Assembly (NCBI RefSeq): GCF_002261425.1
Contig: NZ_NEVJ01000003.1
Location: 1,612,001 to 1,676,000, forward strand
Source of the DNA: Bordetella genomosp. 9
GTDB taxonomy: Bacteria > Pseudomonadota > Gammaproteobacteria > Burkholderiales > Burkholderiaceae_B
Direction: 5' to 3'
Length of the DNA: 64,000 bases
Within the stretch, counting starts at the first letter, position 1, and each line of letters opens with the position of its first letter. The notes under the pieces were generated by a model. It saw nothing but the letters and a program-made list of their open reading frames with translations. It was not told the origin of the DNA and did no database searches. The position numbers and the translations under genes are program-made. Shown here piece by piece: positions 46,030 through 54,554 of this stretch.

Positions 46030-47238
46030 CTACCAGCTCCACAGCGTGCCGTCTTCCAGCCGCGCCACCGGCAGGTACGCCGGGTCGTAGGGATACCTGG
46101 CGGCGAGCTTTTCGTCGATGTCCACGCCCAGCCCGGGCGCTTCGCCGGGATGCATGGTCCCCTTGCTGAATTCCCAGGCATGGGGAAAAACTTCCAGCGC
46201 CTGCTCGGGATAGCCCATGTATTCCTGCACGCCGAAGTTCGGCACCCACAAATCGAAATGCAGCGCGGCGCCCATGCAGACCGGCGACAGGTCCGACGGG
46301 CCGTGGCAACCGGTGCGCACCTGGTACAGCGCGGCGAAATCGGCGATGCGGCGCATATGCGTGATGCCGCCGGCATGCGTCAGCGTGGCGCGGATGTAGT
46401 CGATCAATTGCTCCTCGATCAACTGCTTGCAATCCCAGATGCTGTTGAAGACCTCGCCCACCGCGACCGGCGTGACCGTATGCCGGCGGATCAGGCGGAA
46501 CGCCTCCTGGTTTTCGGCGGGGGTGGGATCTTCCATCCAGAACAGCCGGTAGGGCTCCACCGACTTGCCCAGCCGCGCGGCTTCGATCGGCGTCAACCGG
46601 TGGTGCACGTCGTGCAGCAGATGCGTATCGAAGCCGAAGCGCGCGCGCACCGCGTCGAACAGCCGGGGAATGAAGTCCAGGTATTTTTCGCTGGACCAGG
46701 ATTGCTCCTCGGGCCAGCCCTTGGTCGCCGGCTCGTAGGCGCCGCCATGCTTGGTCACGCCGTAGACCGATTTCATGCCCGGCACCCCGCACTGGATGCG
46801 GATGGCCTGGTAGCCCTGGTCGACGTGCTCCGCGTACTTGTCCAGCGCCTCGTCCAGATCGCGGCCGGTGGCATGGCCATAGACCATGACGCGATCGCGC
46901 GATGCGCCGCCCAGCAGCTGGTACAGCGGCATACCGGCCATCTTGGCCTTGATGTCCCACAGCGCCATGTCCACCGCGGCGATCGCCGACATGGTGACCG
47001 GGCCGCGCCGCCAATAGGCGCCCTTGTACAGGTATTGCCAGGTATCTTCGATATTGCGCGGATCGCGGCCGATCAGCACCGGGCATACGTGGTCCTTCAG
47101 ATAGGACGCCACGGCCAGTTCGCGGCCGTTCAGCGTCGCGTCGCCCACCCCATGCACGCCCTGGTCCGTGACCAGCTTCAAGGTGACGAAGTTGCGGCCG
47201 GGGCAGGTGACGATGACCTCGGCGTGGGTGATTTTCAT
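46030..47238 (-). CDS. manD: Mannonate dehydratase, enolase superfamily
   Basis: A 402-residue enolase-superfamily protein beginning [21 protein letters not shown]. It has an N-terminal capping domain and then a barrel with metal ligands in [26 protein letters not shown] and [12 protein letters not shown]. The late [19 protein letters not shown] is characteristic of ManD/RspA-type proteins. It would convert D-mannonate to 2-keto-3-deoxygluconate. Some family members have low activity or act on gluconate, so the substrate is probable, not certain. The divergent oxidoreductase would supply mannonate from fructuronate. Confidence 0.9.
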   Translation of the reverse strand: MKITHAEVIVTCPGRNFVTLKLVTDQGVHGVGDATLNGRELAVASYLKDHVCPVLIGRDPRNIEDTWQYLYKGAYWRRGPVTMSAIAAVDMALWDIKAKMAGMPLYQLLGGASRDRVMVYGHATGRDLDEALDKYAEHVDQGYQAIRIQCGVPGMKSVYGVTKHGGAYEPATKGWPEEQSWSSEKYLDFIPRLFDAVRARFGFDTHLLHDVHHRLTPIEAARLGKSVEPYRLFWMEDPTPAENQEAFRLIRRHTVTPVAVGEVFNSIWDCKQLIEEQLIDYIRATLTHAGGITHMRRIADFAALYQVRTGCHGPSDLSPVCMGAALHFDLWVPNFGVQEYMGYPEQALEVFPHAWEFSKGTMHPGEAPGLGVDIDEKLAARYPYDPAYLPVARLEDGTLWSW

Positions 47239-47275
47239 GTCGGCTCCGGCTTGCTGATCGTAGTCTTGGATACTA

Positions 47276-47290
47276 CCATACCAGTTATGG
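47276..47290. promoter_or_regulatory. Candidate operator between manD and the divergent oxidoreductase
   Basis: CCATA-CCAGT-TATGG is a perfect 5-bp inverted repeat with a 5-nt centre in a 48-bp divergent intergenic gap, and it covers the first ATG of the rightward gene. The minus-strand reading TGGTATGG resembles half of the TGGTATACCA motif known for UxuR-type GntR regulators. Confidence 0.4.
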
Positions 47291-48801
47291 ATACACGCGT
47301 AGGCAGACCGATGGGTGAACAGATGGACGAACCGATGGACAAGCAGCTTCCACGCCTGGCGCCCGACCGCCTGCCGGCGCTTTCCGCGCACCTGTCTCCC
47401 CTGCCCTGGACCGAGCCGCGCGTCGGCATCGTCCACCTGGGCCTGGGCAATTTCCATCGCGCCCACCAGGCCATGTACACCGAGGACGCCATGCTGGCGG
47501 CGGGCGGCGACTGGGGCATCTGCGGCGTCTCGCTGCGGCGGCCGGACACCCGCGACGCGCTGGCGCCCCAGGGCGGGCTGTACAGCGTGCTGATACGCGA
47601 TGCGGACGGCGAACGCGTGCAGGTGGTGCGCGCGCTGCGGCGAGTACTGGTGGCCACCCAGGAGCAGGACGCCGTCCTGGACGCCCTGCGAGACTCGCGC
47701 GTCCGTATCGTGAGCCTGACGGTCACGGAAAAAGGCTATTGCCTGGACCCGCGCACGGGTGGACTGGATATGACGCATCCGCAGGTCGCGCGCGACCTGC
47801 GCGACCCCGACCATCCGCAAAGCGTGCCGGGCTATCTGGTGGCCGGCCTGCGCGCGCGCCGCGACAATCCCTATACCGTGCTGTCCTGCGACAACCTGGC
47901 CCATAACGGCGCGGCCCTGCGCCGCGTGGTGCTGGACTACGCCCGCGCGCTGGACGCCGGCCTGGCGGACTGGATCGAACGCAGCGTGGCTTTTCCTTCC
48001 ACCATGGTGGACCGCATCGTGCCGGCCACCACGGACGCCGACCGCGCGGCGGCCGCCGCGGCGCTGGGCTGCGTGGACGCCTGGCCGGTGCCCGCGGAAA
48101 GCTTCCGGCAATGGGTCATCGAAGACCGCTTTCCGGCCGGCCGGCCCGCGTGGGAACGCGCGGGCGCGCTGCTGGTCGAGGACGTCACGCCTTATGAGAC
48201 CGCCAAGCTGCGCATGCTGAACGGCATCCACTCGACGCTGGCCTACCTGGCGCTGCTCGCCGATATCGAAACGGTGGACCGGGCCATCGCGCAGCCGGAT
48301 CTGCATGCGCTGGCGCATCGCATGATGAGCGAGGACATCGCCCCCACGCTGACGGTGCCCGCCGCCTTCGACCGCGCGCGCTATCGCGACGATCTGCTGG
48401 CGCGCTTCGCCAACCCCGCGCTGAAGCATCGCTGCGCGCAGATCGCCATGGACGGCAGCCAGAAACTGCCGCCGCGCCTGCTGGGCACGGCGGCGGACCG
48501 CCTGCGGGACGGCCATGCCGTGGACCGCCTGGCGCTCGGCGTGGCGGCATGGATGTGTTTCCTGTCGGGCCGTTCGGAAAGCGGCGCGGCGCTGGAATTG
48601 AACGATCCCATGGCGGACCGTTTAAGCGCGCTGGCGGCGCCGGGCGCGGACGGCCTGGCCGACCGGTTGCTGGCGGTGGCGGATATCTTCCCGCCGGAAC
48701 TCGCGGCGGACGCGCGCTTCACGGCGGCGGTGCGGCGCGCCTGCGATGCGCTGGCGCGCGACGGCGCGCTGGGCACGGCGCGGCGCTACGCAGCCCTGTA
48801 G
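47287..48801 (+). CDS. uxuB: Mannitol dehydrogenase family protein, probable fructuronate reductase
   Basis: A polyol-type long-chain dehydrogenase, 504 residues from the first ATG. In-frame ATGs at 47311, 47323 and 47335 are also possible, the last giving [13 protein letters not shown] motif [18 protein letters not shown]; then [32 protein letters not shown] and the catalytic-Lys region [16 protein letters not shown]. The family includes fructuronate reductase and mannitol dehydrogenase. Pairing with manD favours reduction of D-fructuronate to D-mannonate. It is divergent from manD and probably shares its operator. Confidence 0.85.
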   Translation: MDTRVGRPMGEQMDEPMDKQLPRLAPDRLPALSAHLSPLPWTEPRVGIVHLGLGNFHRAHQAMYTEDAMLAAGGDWGICGVSLRRPDTRDALAPQGGLYSVLIRDADGERVQVVRALRRVLVATQEQDAVLDALRDSRVRIVSLTVTEKGYCLDPRTGGLDMTHPQVARDLRDPDHPQSVPGYLVAGLRARRDNPYTVLSCDNLAHNGAALRRVVLDYARALDAGLADWIERSVAFPSTMVDRIVPATTDADRAAAAAALGCVDAWPVPAESFRQWVIEDRFPAGRPAWERAGALLVEDVTPYETAKLRMLNGIHSTLAYLALLADIETVDRAIAQPDLHALAHRMMSEDIAPTLTVPAAFDRARYRDDLLARFANPALKHRCAQIAMDGSQKLPPRLLGTAADRLRDGHAVDRLALGVAAWMCFLSGRSESGAALELNDPMADRLSALAAPGADGLADRLLAVADIFPPELAADARFTAAVRRACDALARDGALGTARRYAAL

Positions 48802-48859
48802 CGGGGGCGCGGGCCCGGCCGCTGCAAAGCTGCAAAGGCTTTAAAGGTCTTGAAGGTTT

Positions 48860-49348
48860 TTAAAGGAAACGATCGAGCAGCTTGCGGCTGTGCTTGTCGA
48901 GCGCGCGCAGGTCGCCGATCAGGTAATGGATGCCGTGGCTGTCGGCCACCAGCAATGCATGGCCGCTCAGGCGGCGGATGTCTTCTTCGCCGCGCAGCAC
49001 GAAATCCGTGGCGCCGCGGTCGGTCTGCACATTCCAGGTGCATGGCGTCGCATACCCGGATACGCCGACGATCCGCTGGATGCGCGGCATGAACTCGCGC
49101 GCGCTCAGCGCTTCCTGCAACAGCGTGCGCATGCCGTGCGGCAGGTCGTCCACGCGATCTATCCATACCACTTCATGGCCGGCGGGATCGACCAGCGAAC
49201 AGCCGCCTTCGGGCGCGGAAATCGGAAAGGCGCGCACCGGCACCACGCCGACGATGGCGCCGCCGTCGGCGCCCAGGTACACCAGCCTGCCGTGGGCATC
49301 GCGGCGCAGCTGGAAATCAGGTCTCGGCGACGAGATCGTCATCGTCAT
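48860..49348 (-). CDS. DUF1854 protein linked to cyanophycin genes
   Basis: A 162-residue soluble protein starting MTMTISSPRPDFQLRRDAHG. It shows DUF1854 hallmarks VPVRAFPISAPEGGCSLVD, HEVVWIDRVDDLP and a C-terminal RGEEDIRRLSGHALLVADSHGIHYLIGD. The family occurs beside cyanophycin synthetase genes and a dedicated ABC protein. The role is unknown. The gene starts inside the end of the ABC gene (32-nt overlap), so the two are co-translated. The 58-bp gap to the convergent oxidoreductase contains AAAGG-rich short repeats only. Confidence 0.85.
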   Translation of the reverse strand: MTMTISSPRPDFQLRRDAHGRLVYLGADGGAIVGVVPVRAFPISAPEGGCSLVDPAGHEVVWIDRVDDLPHGMRTLLQEALSAREFMPRIQRIVGVSGYATPCTWNVQTDRGATDFVLRGEEDIRRLSGHALLVADSHGIHYLIGDLRALDKHSRKLLDRFL

Positions 49349-51620
49349 CCTCCTCGCTGGAGCGGGCTTCCGCGTCGGCTTCGGCCTGGCGCGCCTGCGC
49401 CTGGTACAGCGCGTGATAGGCGCCGCCCGCGGCCATCAGCTGTTCGTGATTGCCCTGCTCGACGATGCGGCCGCGGTCCAGCACCACCAGCCGATCGGCC
49501 TTGCGCAGCGTGCTGAGCCGGTGCGCGATCGCGATGGTCGTGCGGCCGCGCACCAGGTTGTCGAGCGCCTTCTGGATCTCTTTTTCCGTGGTGGTATCCA
49601 CCGACGACGTGGCTTCGTCCAGGATCAGGATGCGCGGGTCGATCAGCAAGGCCCGCGCGATGGAAATCCGTTGGCGCTCGCCGCCGGACAGGGCCTGGCC
49701 GCGCTCGCCCACCAGGGAGTCGTAGCCGTGCGGCAGGCGCAGGATGAACTCGTGCGCATGCGCGGCGCGCGCCGCCGCGACGATTTCCTCGCGCGTGGCC
49801 TCCGGCTTGCCGTAGGCGATGTTCTCCGCGATGGTGCCGAAGAACAGGAAAGGCTCCTGCAGCACCAGGCCGATGTTGCGGCGGTACTGCGCGATGCCCA
49901 TCGTGCGGATATCGACGCCGTCCACCAGCACCGCGCCTTCGGTCACGTCATAGAAACGGCAGATCAGGTTGATCAGCGTGCTCTTGCCCGAGCCGCTATG
50001 GCCCACCAGGCCGACCATGATGCCGGGTTCGATGGACAGGTTCAGGCCATGCATCACCGACCGGTTGCCGTAGCGGAACCCGACGTCGCGCAGCTCGATG
50101 CGGCCGCGCACGCGGTCCACCTGCACCGGATTGCGCGGTTCCGGCACGCTGGACACGTGGTCCAGGATGTCGAAGATGCGCTTGGCGCCGGCAGCGGCCT
50201 TCTGGGTGGCCGACACGATGCGGCTCATGGAATCCAGGCGGGTGTAGAAGCGGCCGATGTAGGCCAGGAACGCCGCCAGCACCCCGACCGTGATCTCGTG
50301 CCGCGACACCTGCCAGATGCCGTACATCCACACGATCAACAGGCCTATTTCGGTCAGCAGCGTCACCGTGGGCGAAAACAATGCCCACACGGTGTTGACG
50401 CGATCGTTGACGTCCAGGTTGCGCTGGTTGGCATCGCGGAAGCGGCGCACCTCGCGCTTTTCCTGGGCGAAGGCCTTGACCACCCGTATGCCGGGTATGG
50501 TGTCGGCCAGCACGTTGGTGATTTCCGACCACACCCGGTCGACTTTCTCGAAGCCGTGGCGCAGATGGTCGCGCACCGCATGGATCATCCAGCCGATGAA
50601 CGGCAGCGGGATCAGCGTGACCAGGGCCAGCCAGGGGTTGATCGAGATCAGGATGACGGCGGTCATCACGATCATCAGCACGTCGGTGGCGAAATCCAGC
50701 AGATGCAGGGATAGGAATACGCAGATGCGATCGGTTTCGCTGCCGATGCGGGCGATCAGGTCGCCGGTGCGCTTGCCGCCGAAATACGCCAGCGACAGGT
50801 GCTGCAGATGCTCGTAGGTGGTCGTGCGCAGGTCCGCGCCGATGCGTTCGCTCACCCAGGCCAGGATGTAGGTGCGCCCCCAGCCCAGGCCCCAGGCCAG
50901 CAGGGCCGATGCGAACAGGCCGGACAGGTACATCACCACGCGGTCGTCGTCGATGGGCGCGCCGTTCTGGAACGGGATCAGCACCTCGTCCATCAGGGGC
51001 ATGGTCAGGTAAGGCGGCACCAGCGTGGCCGCGGTGGCCAGCAGCGTCAGCATGAAACCGACGAACAGCGGCACCTGGTACGGCACGGCGAAGCGCCACA
51101 GCCGCAGCAGCGCCCAGGTCGACGGCGGTTCCGGCGTGGGCGGATTGCAGACGGGGCAGATGTCCTGCTCTGCGGTAAGCGGCTCCAGGCAGGTGGCGCA
51201 GACCCGGTGATTCGCCTCGCCCGCGTCGCGCAGGCCGCGCAGCACGTCGAATTGCCGCGCGTAGGCGTCGCGCAGGCGCAGCGCGGCCGGATTGCGGCCC
51301 AGCGTGTAGCGCCAGACGGCCAGGCGGGCTTCCGGGCCCTGCAATTCCAGCATGCCGGCGCCGGCGTGGTCGGAAACCGTCATGGCTTCCGTTTCGTCAT
51401 AGGACCAGCGCCGCCATTGCGGCTCGCCCGGCTCGCGCGCGACGACGCCCCGGTCGGTCACGAAAACCATGCCGGTGCGGAACTTAAGCGCCCCATCCAG
51501 GTCTAGCGCCAACCAGGCGAGCAAAGTCTCGCCCTCACCCAGCTGGGCGAGCATGTCGGCGTGCCAATCGGCTGGCAGGGCGGCTCCGTCCGGGACGAAG
51601 TCTAAAACGGGTTTCTTCAT
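49317..51620 (-). CDS. ABC transporter (fused permease/ATPase) linked to cyanophycin genes
   Basis: 767 residues from ATG (a GTG 15 nt upstream is possible). Residues about 1-140 form a soluble domain of PH-like character, followed by a zinc-ribbon-like CATC...CPVC pair near 140-160. Six transmembrane helices (about 185-470) and a nucleotide-binding domain follow, with Walker A GHSGSGKST, signature LSGGERQ, Walker B ILILDEAT and AHRLS. The tail is acidic. This is an exporter-type half-transporter. It lies divergent from the cyanophycin synthetases and is conserved with them in betaproteobacteria. What it moves is not known. Confidence 0.88.
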   Translation of the reverse strand: MKKPVLDFVPDGAALPADWHADMLAQLGEGETLLAWLALDLDGALKFRTGMVFVTDRGVVAREPGEPQWRRWSYDETEAMTVSDHAGAGMLELQGPEARLAVWRYTLGRNPAALRLRDAYARQFDVLRGLRDAGEANHRVCATCLEPLTAEQDICPVCNPPTPEPPSTWALLRLWRFAVPYQVPLFVGFMLTLLATAATLVPPYLTMPLMDEVLIPFQNGAPIDDDRVVMYLSGLFASALLAWGLGWGRTYILAWVSERIGADLRTTTYEHLQHLSLAYFGGKRTGDLIARIGSETDRICVFLSLHLLDFATDVLMIVMTAVILISINPWLALVTLIPLPFIGWMIHAVRDHLRHGFEKVDRVWSEITNVLADTIPGIRVVKAFAQEKREVRRFRDANQRNLDVNDRVNTVWALFSPTVTLLTEIGLLIVWMYGIWQVSRHEITVGVLAAFLAYIGRFYTRLDSMSRIVSATQKAAAGAKRIFDILDHVSSVPEPRNPVQVDRVRGRIELRDVGFRYGNRSVMHGLNLSIEPGIMVGLVGHSGSGKSTLINLICRFYDVTEGAVLVDGVDIRTMGIAQYRRNIGLVLQEPFLFFGTIAENIAYGKPEATREEIVAAARAAHAHEFILRLPHGYDSLVGERGQALSGGERQRISIARALLIDPRILILDEATSSVDTTTEKEIQKALDNLVRGRTTIAIAHRLSTLRKADRLVVLDRGRIVEQGNHEQLMAAGGAYHALYQAQARQAEADAEARSSEEDDDDDLVAET

Positions 51621-51893
51621 GGAAAACGTATTCACAGCCGCGGCGGAACCAGCAGGCCGGGACCCCGATTTCGGCGCGAAGCTGAAAACGTGTTCCTTCC
51701 TTGCAACACTATAGACGTCATGGATAGAATCCGCGTCGCCGCCCGCGTACCGATATTTCTATAATCGGCGGCATACACAGAGCATCCTGGCACTGACGAA
51801 CCGCGCACCGTACACCTACACGGCATAACCCACCAACCGTACGAAGCCCAGGAATTCTTCCGTTCGCCATCGGAATTTTCGGCAAATTAGAAC

Positions 51894-54509
51894 ATGAAAA
51901 AGAAAGACATTGAATTTCTCGATGTCGTGGCTTTGCGCGGCCCGAACATCTGGACGTACCGCCCCGTCCTGGAAGCCTGGGTCGATATCGGCGAACTGGA
52001 GGACTATCCGTCCAACACCATCCCCGGTTTCTACGAGCGGCTGTCCACGTGGCTGCCCACGCTGATCGAGCACCGCTGCAGCCCGGGCGTGCGCGGCGGG
52101 TTCCTGCAGCGCCTGCGCGAAGGCACCTGGCCCGCGCACATCCTGGAACACGTCACGCTGGAACTGCAGAACCTGGCCGGCTTGCCCGGCGGCTTCGGCA
52201 AGGCCCGCGAAACCGCCACGCGCGGCGTCTACAAGGTGATCGTGCGGGCCTGGCAGGAAGACGTCACCCGCGCCGCGCTGGCCGAAGCGCGCGAGCTGGT
52301 CATGGCGGCCATGGAAGACCGCCCCTTCGACGTGGACGCCACCGTCGAACGCCTGCGGGACATGGTGGACCGCCATTGCCTGGGCCCCAGCACCGCCTGC
52401 ATCGTCGATGCCGCGGACGACCGCGACATTCCCTATATACGCCTGTTCGAAGGCAACCTGGTCCAGATGGGCTATGGCGCGCGCCAGCGCCGCATCTGGA
52501 CGGCGGAGACCGACCGCACCAGCGCCATCGCCGAAGGCATCTCCCGCGACAAGGACCTGACCAAGCGCCTGCTGGCCGAATGCGGCGTGCCGGTCCCGGA
52601 GGGCCGCCTGGTGGAATCGCGGGAACAGGCCTGGGAAGCCGCGCAGGACATCGGCCTGCCGGTGGTGATCAAGCCTTATGACGGCAATCATGGCCGCGGC
52701 GTCTTCACCAACCTGAACAGCTATGAAGAGGTCAAGGCGGCCTACGCGGTGGCCGAGGAAGAAGGCAACGGCGTCCTGGTCGAGCGCTTCGTATCCGGCA
52801 ACGAACACCGCCTGCTGGTGGTGGGCGACCGCATGGTGGCCGCCGCGCGCGGCGAACCGGCCTGGATCGTCGGCGACGGCGTCCATACCGTCGAAGACCT
52901 GATCGAGCTGCAGATCAACACCGACCCGCGGCGCGGCAGCGATGAAGACTGCCCGCTGAACAAGGTGCGGCTGGACTCCGCCGCCCGCCTGGAAATCGCC
53001 CGCCAGGGCCTGGCCGCCGACAGCGTGCCGCCGGCCGGGCAGGAAGTGCTTATCCAGCGCAACGGCAACGTCGCCTTCGACGTCACCGACCTGGTGCACC
53101 CCGAAGTCGCGCACGCGGTCACGCTGGCCGCGCGCATCGTCGGCCTGGACGTGGCGGGCGTGGACCTGGTGGCCGAGGACATCTCGCGCCCGCTCGACGA
53201 ACAGCGCGGCGCCATCGTCGAAGTCAATGCCGGTCCGGGGCTGCTGATGCACCTGAAGCCGGCCGATGGCCAGCCGCGACCCGTCGGCCGCGCCATCATC
53301 GACCATCTGTTCCCCGATGGCGAGGATGGCCGCATCCCGGTCGTCGGCGTCACCGGCACCAATGGCAAGACCGTGGTCGCGCGGCTGACCGCCCGCATGC
53401 TGCAGCTGGGCGGCAGCTACGTGGGCCTGGCCTGCAGCGAAGGCCTGTACTTCAACCAGCGCCAGGTCGAAAAAGGCGATCGCGGCGACTGGGCCACCGG
53501 ACGCCGGGTGCTGATGAACCGCTCGGTCGACGCCGCGGTCATCGAGAACAGCAGCAGCGTGATCCTGCGCCAGGGGCTGGCCTACGATCGCTGCCAGGTG
53601 GGGATCGTCACCAACCTCGATGGCGGCGACCATCTGGGCGAGCACGACATCCGCGACCTGGACGGCATGTACAACGTCCTGCGCACGCAAGTCGACGTGG
53701 TGCTGCCCACCGGCGCCGCCGTCCTGAACGCGCGCGACGAACGCGTGGTCGAACTCGCCACGCTGTGCGACGGCGACGTGGTGTTCTTCGGCCTGGATCC
53801 GCGCCTGCCCGCCATCGCGTCGCACGTGGCGCTGGGCAAGCGCGCGGTCTACGTGCGCGATGGCCACGTGGTGCTGGCCGAAGGCACCAGCGAACAACGG
53901 GTCAGCGAACTGGCGTCGATTCCGCTGACGGTGGGCGGACGCATCGACTTCCAGGTGGAAAACGTATTGGCCGCGGTTGGCGCCGCCTGGGCGCTGGGCG
54001 TGCCGGCGCACATCATCCGCGTCGCCATCGAAACCTTCGACATCGACCGCGGCGATGCGCCGTGGCAGTTCACGGCCGTCGAACGCAAGGACGCCACCGT
54101 GGTGGTGGACGGCGCCCACAACGCGTCCGCGCTGCGCGCCTTGATCGCCGCCGCCGAACGCTTCCCCGCCAAACGGCGCCGTGTCGTCTACGGCGCCGGC
54201 AAGGACCGCCGCGACGAAGACCTGCTGGAGCAGGGAACCCTGCTGGGCAAGGCCTTCGATGAAATCGTGCTGTACGACGATGCCACCGTGCCGTCGAGGC
54301 GGCCGGCGGGCCAGGCCCGCGCGCTGTTGCGCGAAGGCGCGTCGCAAGGCGGCCGGGCCGCCGCCATCGTCGACCAGCCGGACCACGCCACCGCGATGCG
54401 CGCGGTGCTGGACAGCGTGCTTCCGGGCGATCTCGTCATCCTGCAGTGCGATGAAGGCAGCGCCGAGCCTTCCCTGAATTTGTTGCGCCACTGGATACAA
54501 CAGAACTGA
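51894..54509 (+). CDS. cphA: Cyanophycin synthetase, divergent copy
   Basis: An 871-residue protein with the CphA three-part layout: N-terminal domain (DVVALRGPNIWTYRPVLEAW), ATP-grasp (SRDKDLTKRLLAECGVPVPEG, VIKPYDGNHGRGVF; residues about 220-475) and a Mur-ligase-like domain with P-loop GVTGTNGKTVVARL (about 480-870). It adds Asp and Arg to a poly-Asp backbone. In the Mur domain the usual ETARGGILREGL is replaced by ENSSSVILRQGL, so this copy differs from its neighbour at a conserved site. No clear Shine-Dalgarno. The 273-bp gap to the divergent ABC gene holds a TATAAT at 51760-51765 without a good -35. Confidence 0.92.
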   Translation: MKKKDIEFLDVVALRGPNIWTYRPVLEAWVDIGELEDYPSNTIPGFYERLSTWLPTLIEHRCSPGVRGGFLQRLREGTWPAHILEHVTLELQNLAGLPGGFGKARETATRGVYKVIVRAWQEDVTRAALAEARELVMAAMEDRPFDVDATVERLRDMVDRHCLGPSTACIVDAADDRDIPYIRLFEGNLVQMGYGARQRRIWTAETDRTSAIAEGISRDKDLTKRLLAECGVPVPEGRLVESREQAWEAAQDIGLPVVIKPYDGNHGRGVFTNLNSYEEVKAAYAVAEEEGNGVLVERFVSGNEHRLLVVGDRMVAAARGEPAWIVGDGVHTVEDLIELQINTDPRRGSDEDCPLNKVRLDSAARLEIARQGLAADSVPPAGQEVLIQRNGNVAFDVTDLVHPEVAHAVTLAARIVGLDVAGVDLVAEDISRPLDEQRGAIVEVNAGPGLLMHLKPADGQPRPVGRAIIDHLFPDGEDGRIPVVGVTGTNGKTVVARLTARMLQLGGSYVGLACSEGLYFNQRQVEKGDRGDWATGRRVLMNRSVDAAVIENSSSVILRQGLAYDRCQVGIVTNLDGGDHLGEHDIRDLDGMYNVLRTQVDVVLPTGAAVLNARDERVVELATLCDGDVVFFGLDPRLPAIASHVALGKRAVYVRDGHVVLAEGTSEQRVSELASIPLTVGGRIDFQVENVLAAVGAAWALGVPAHIIRVAIETFDIDRGDAPWQFTAVERKDATVVVDGAHNASALRALIAAAERFPAKRRRVVYGAGKDRRDEDLLEQGTLLGKAFDEIVLYDDATVPSRRPAGQARALLREGASQGGRAAAIVDQPDHATAMRAVLDSVLPGDLVILQCDEGSAEPSLNLLRHWIQQN

Positions 54510-54554
54510 GGACATGGCGGCGCCGCCTTGGCGCGCCGACCGACAGGAACCCGC

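Noticed and set aside
46150..47286. An upstream extension of the fructuronate reductase frame through the manD region
   Set aside because: manD has complete enolase-superfamily motifs on the other strand. The extension has no homologous features and the oxidoreductase fold starts after 47335.
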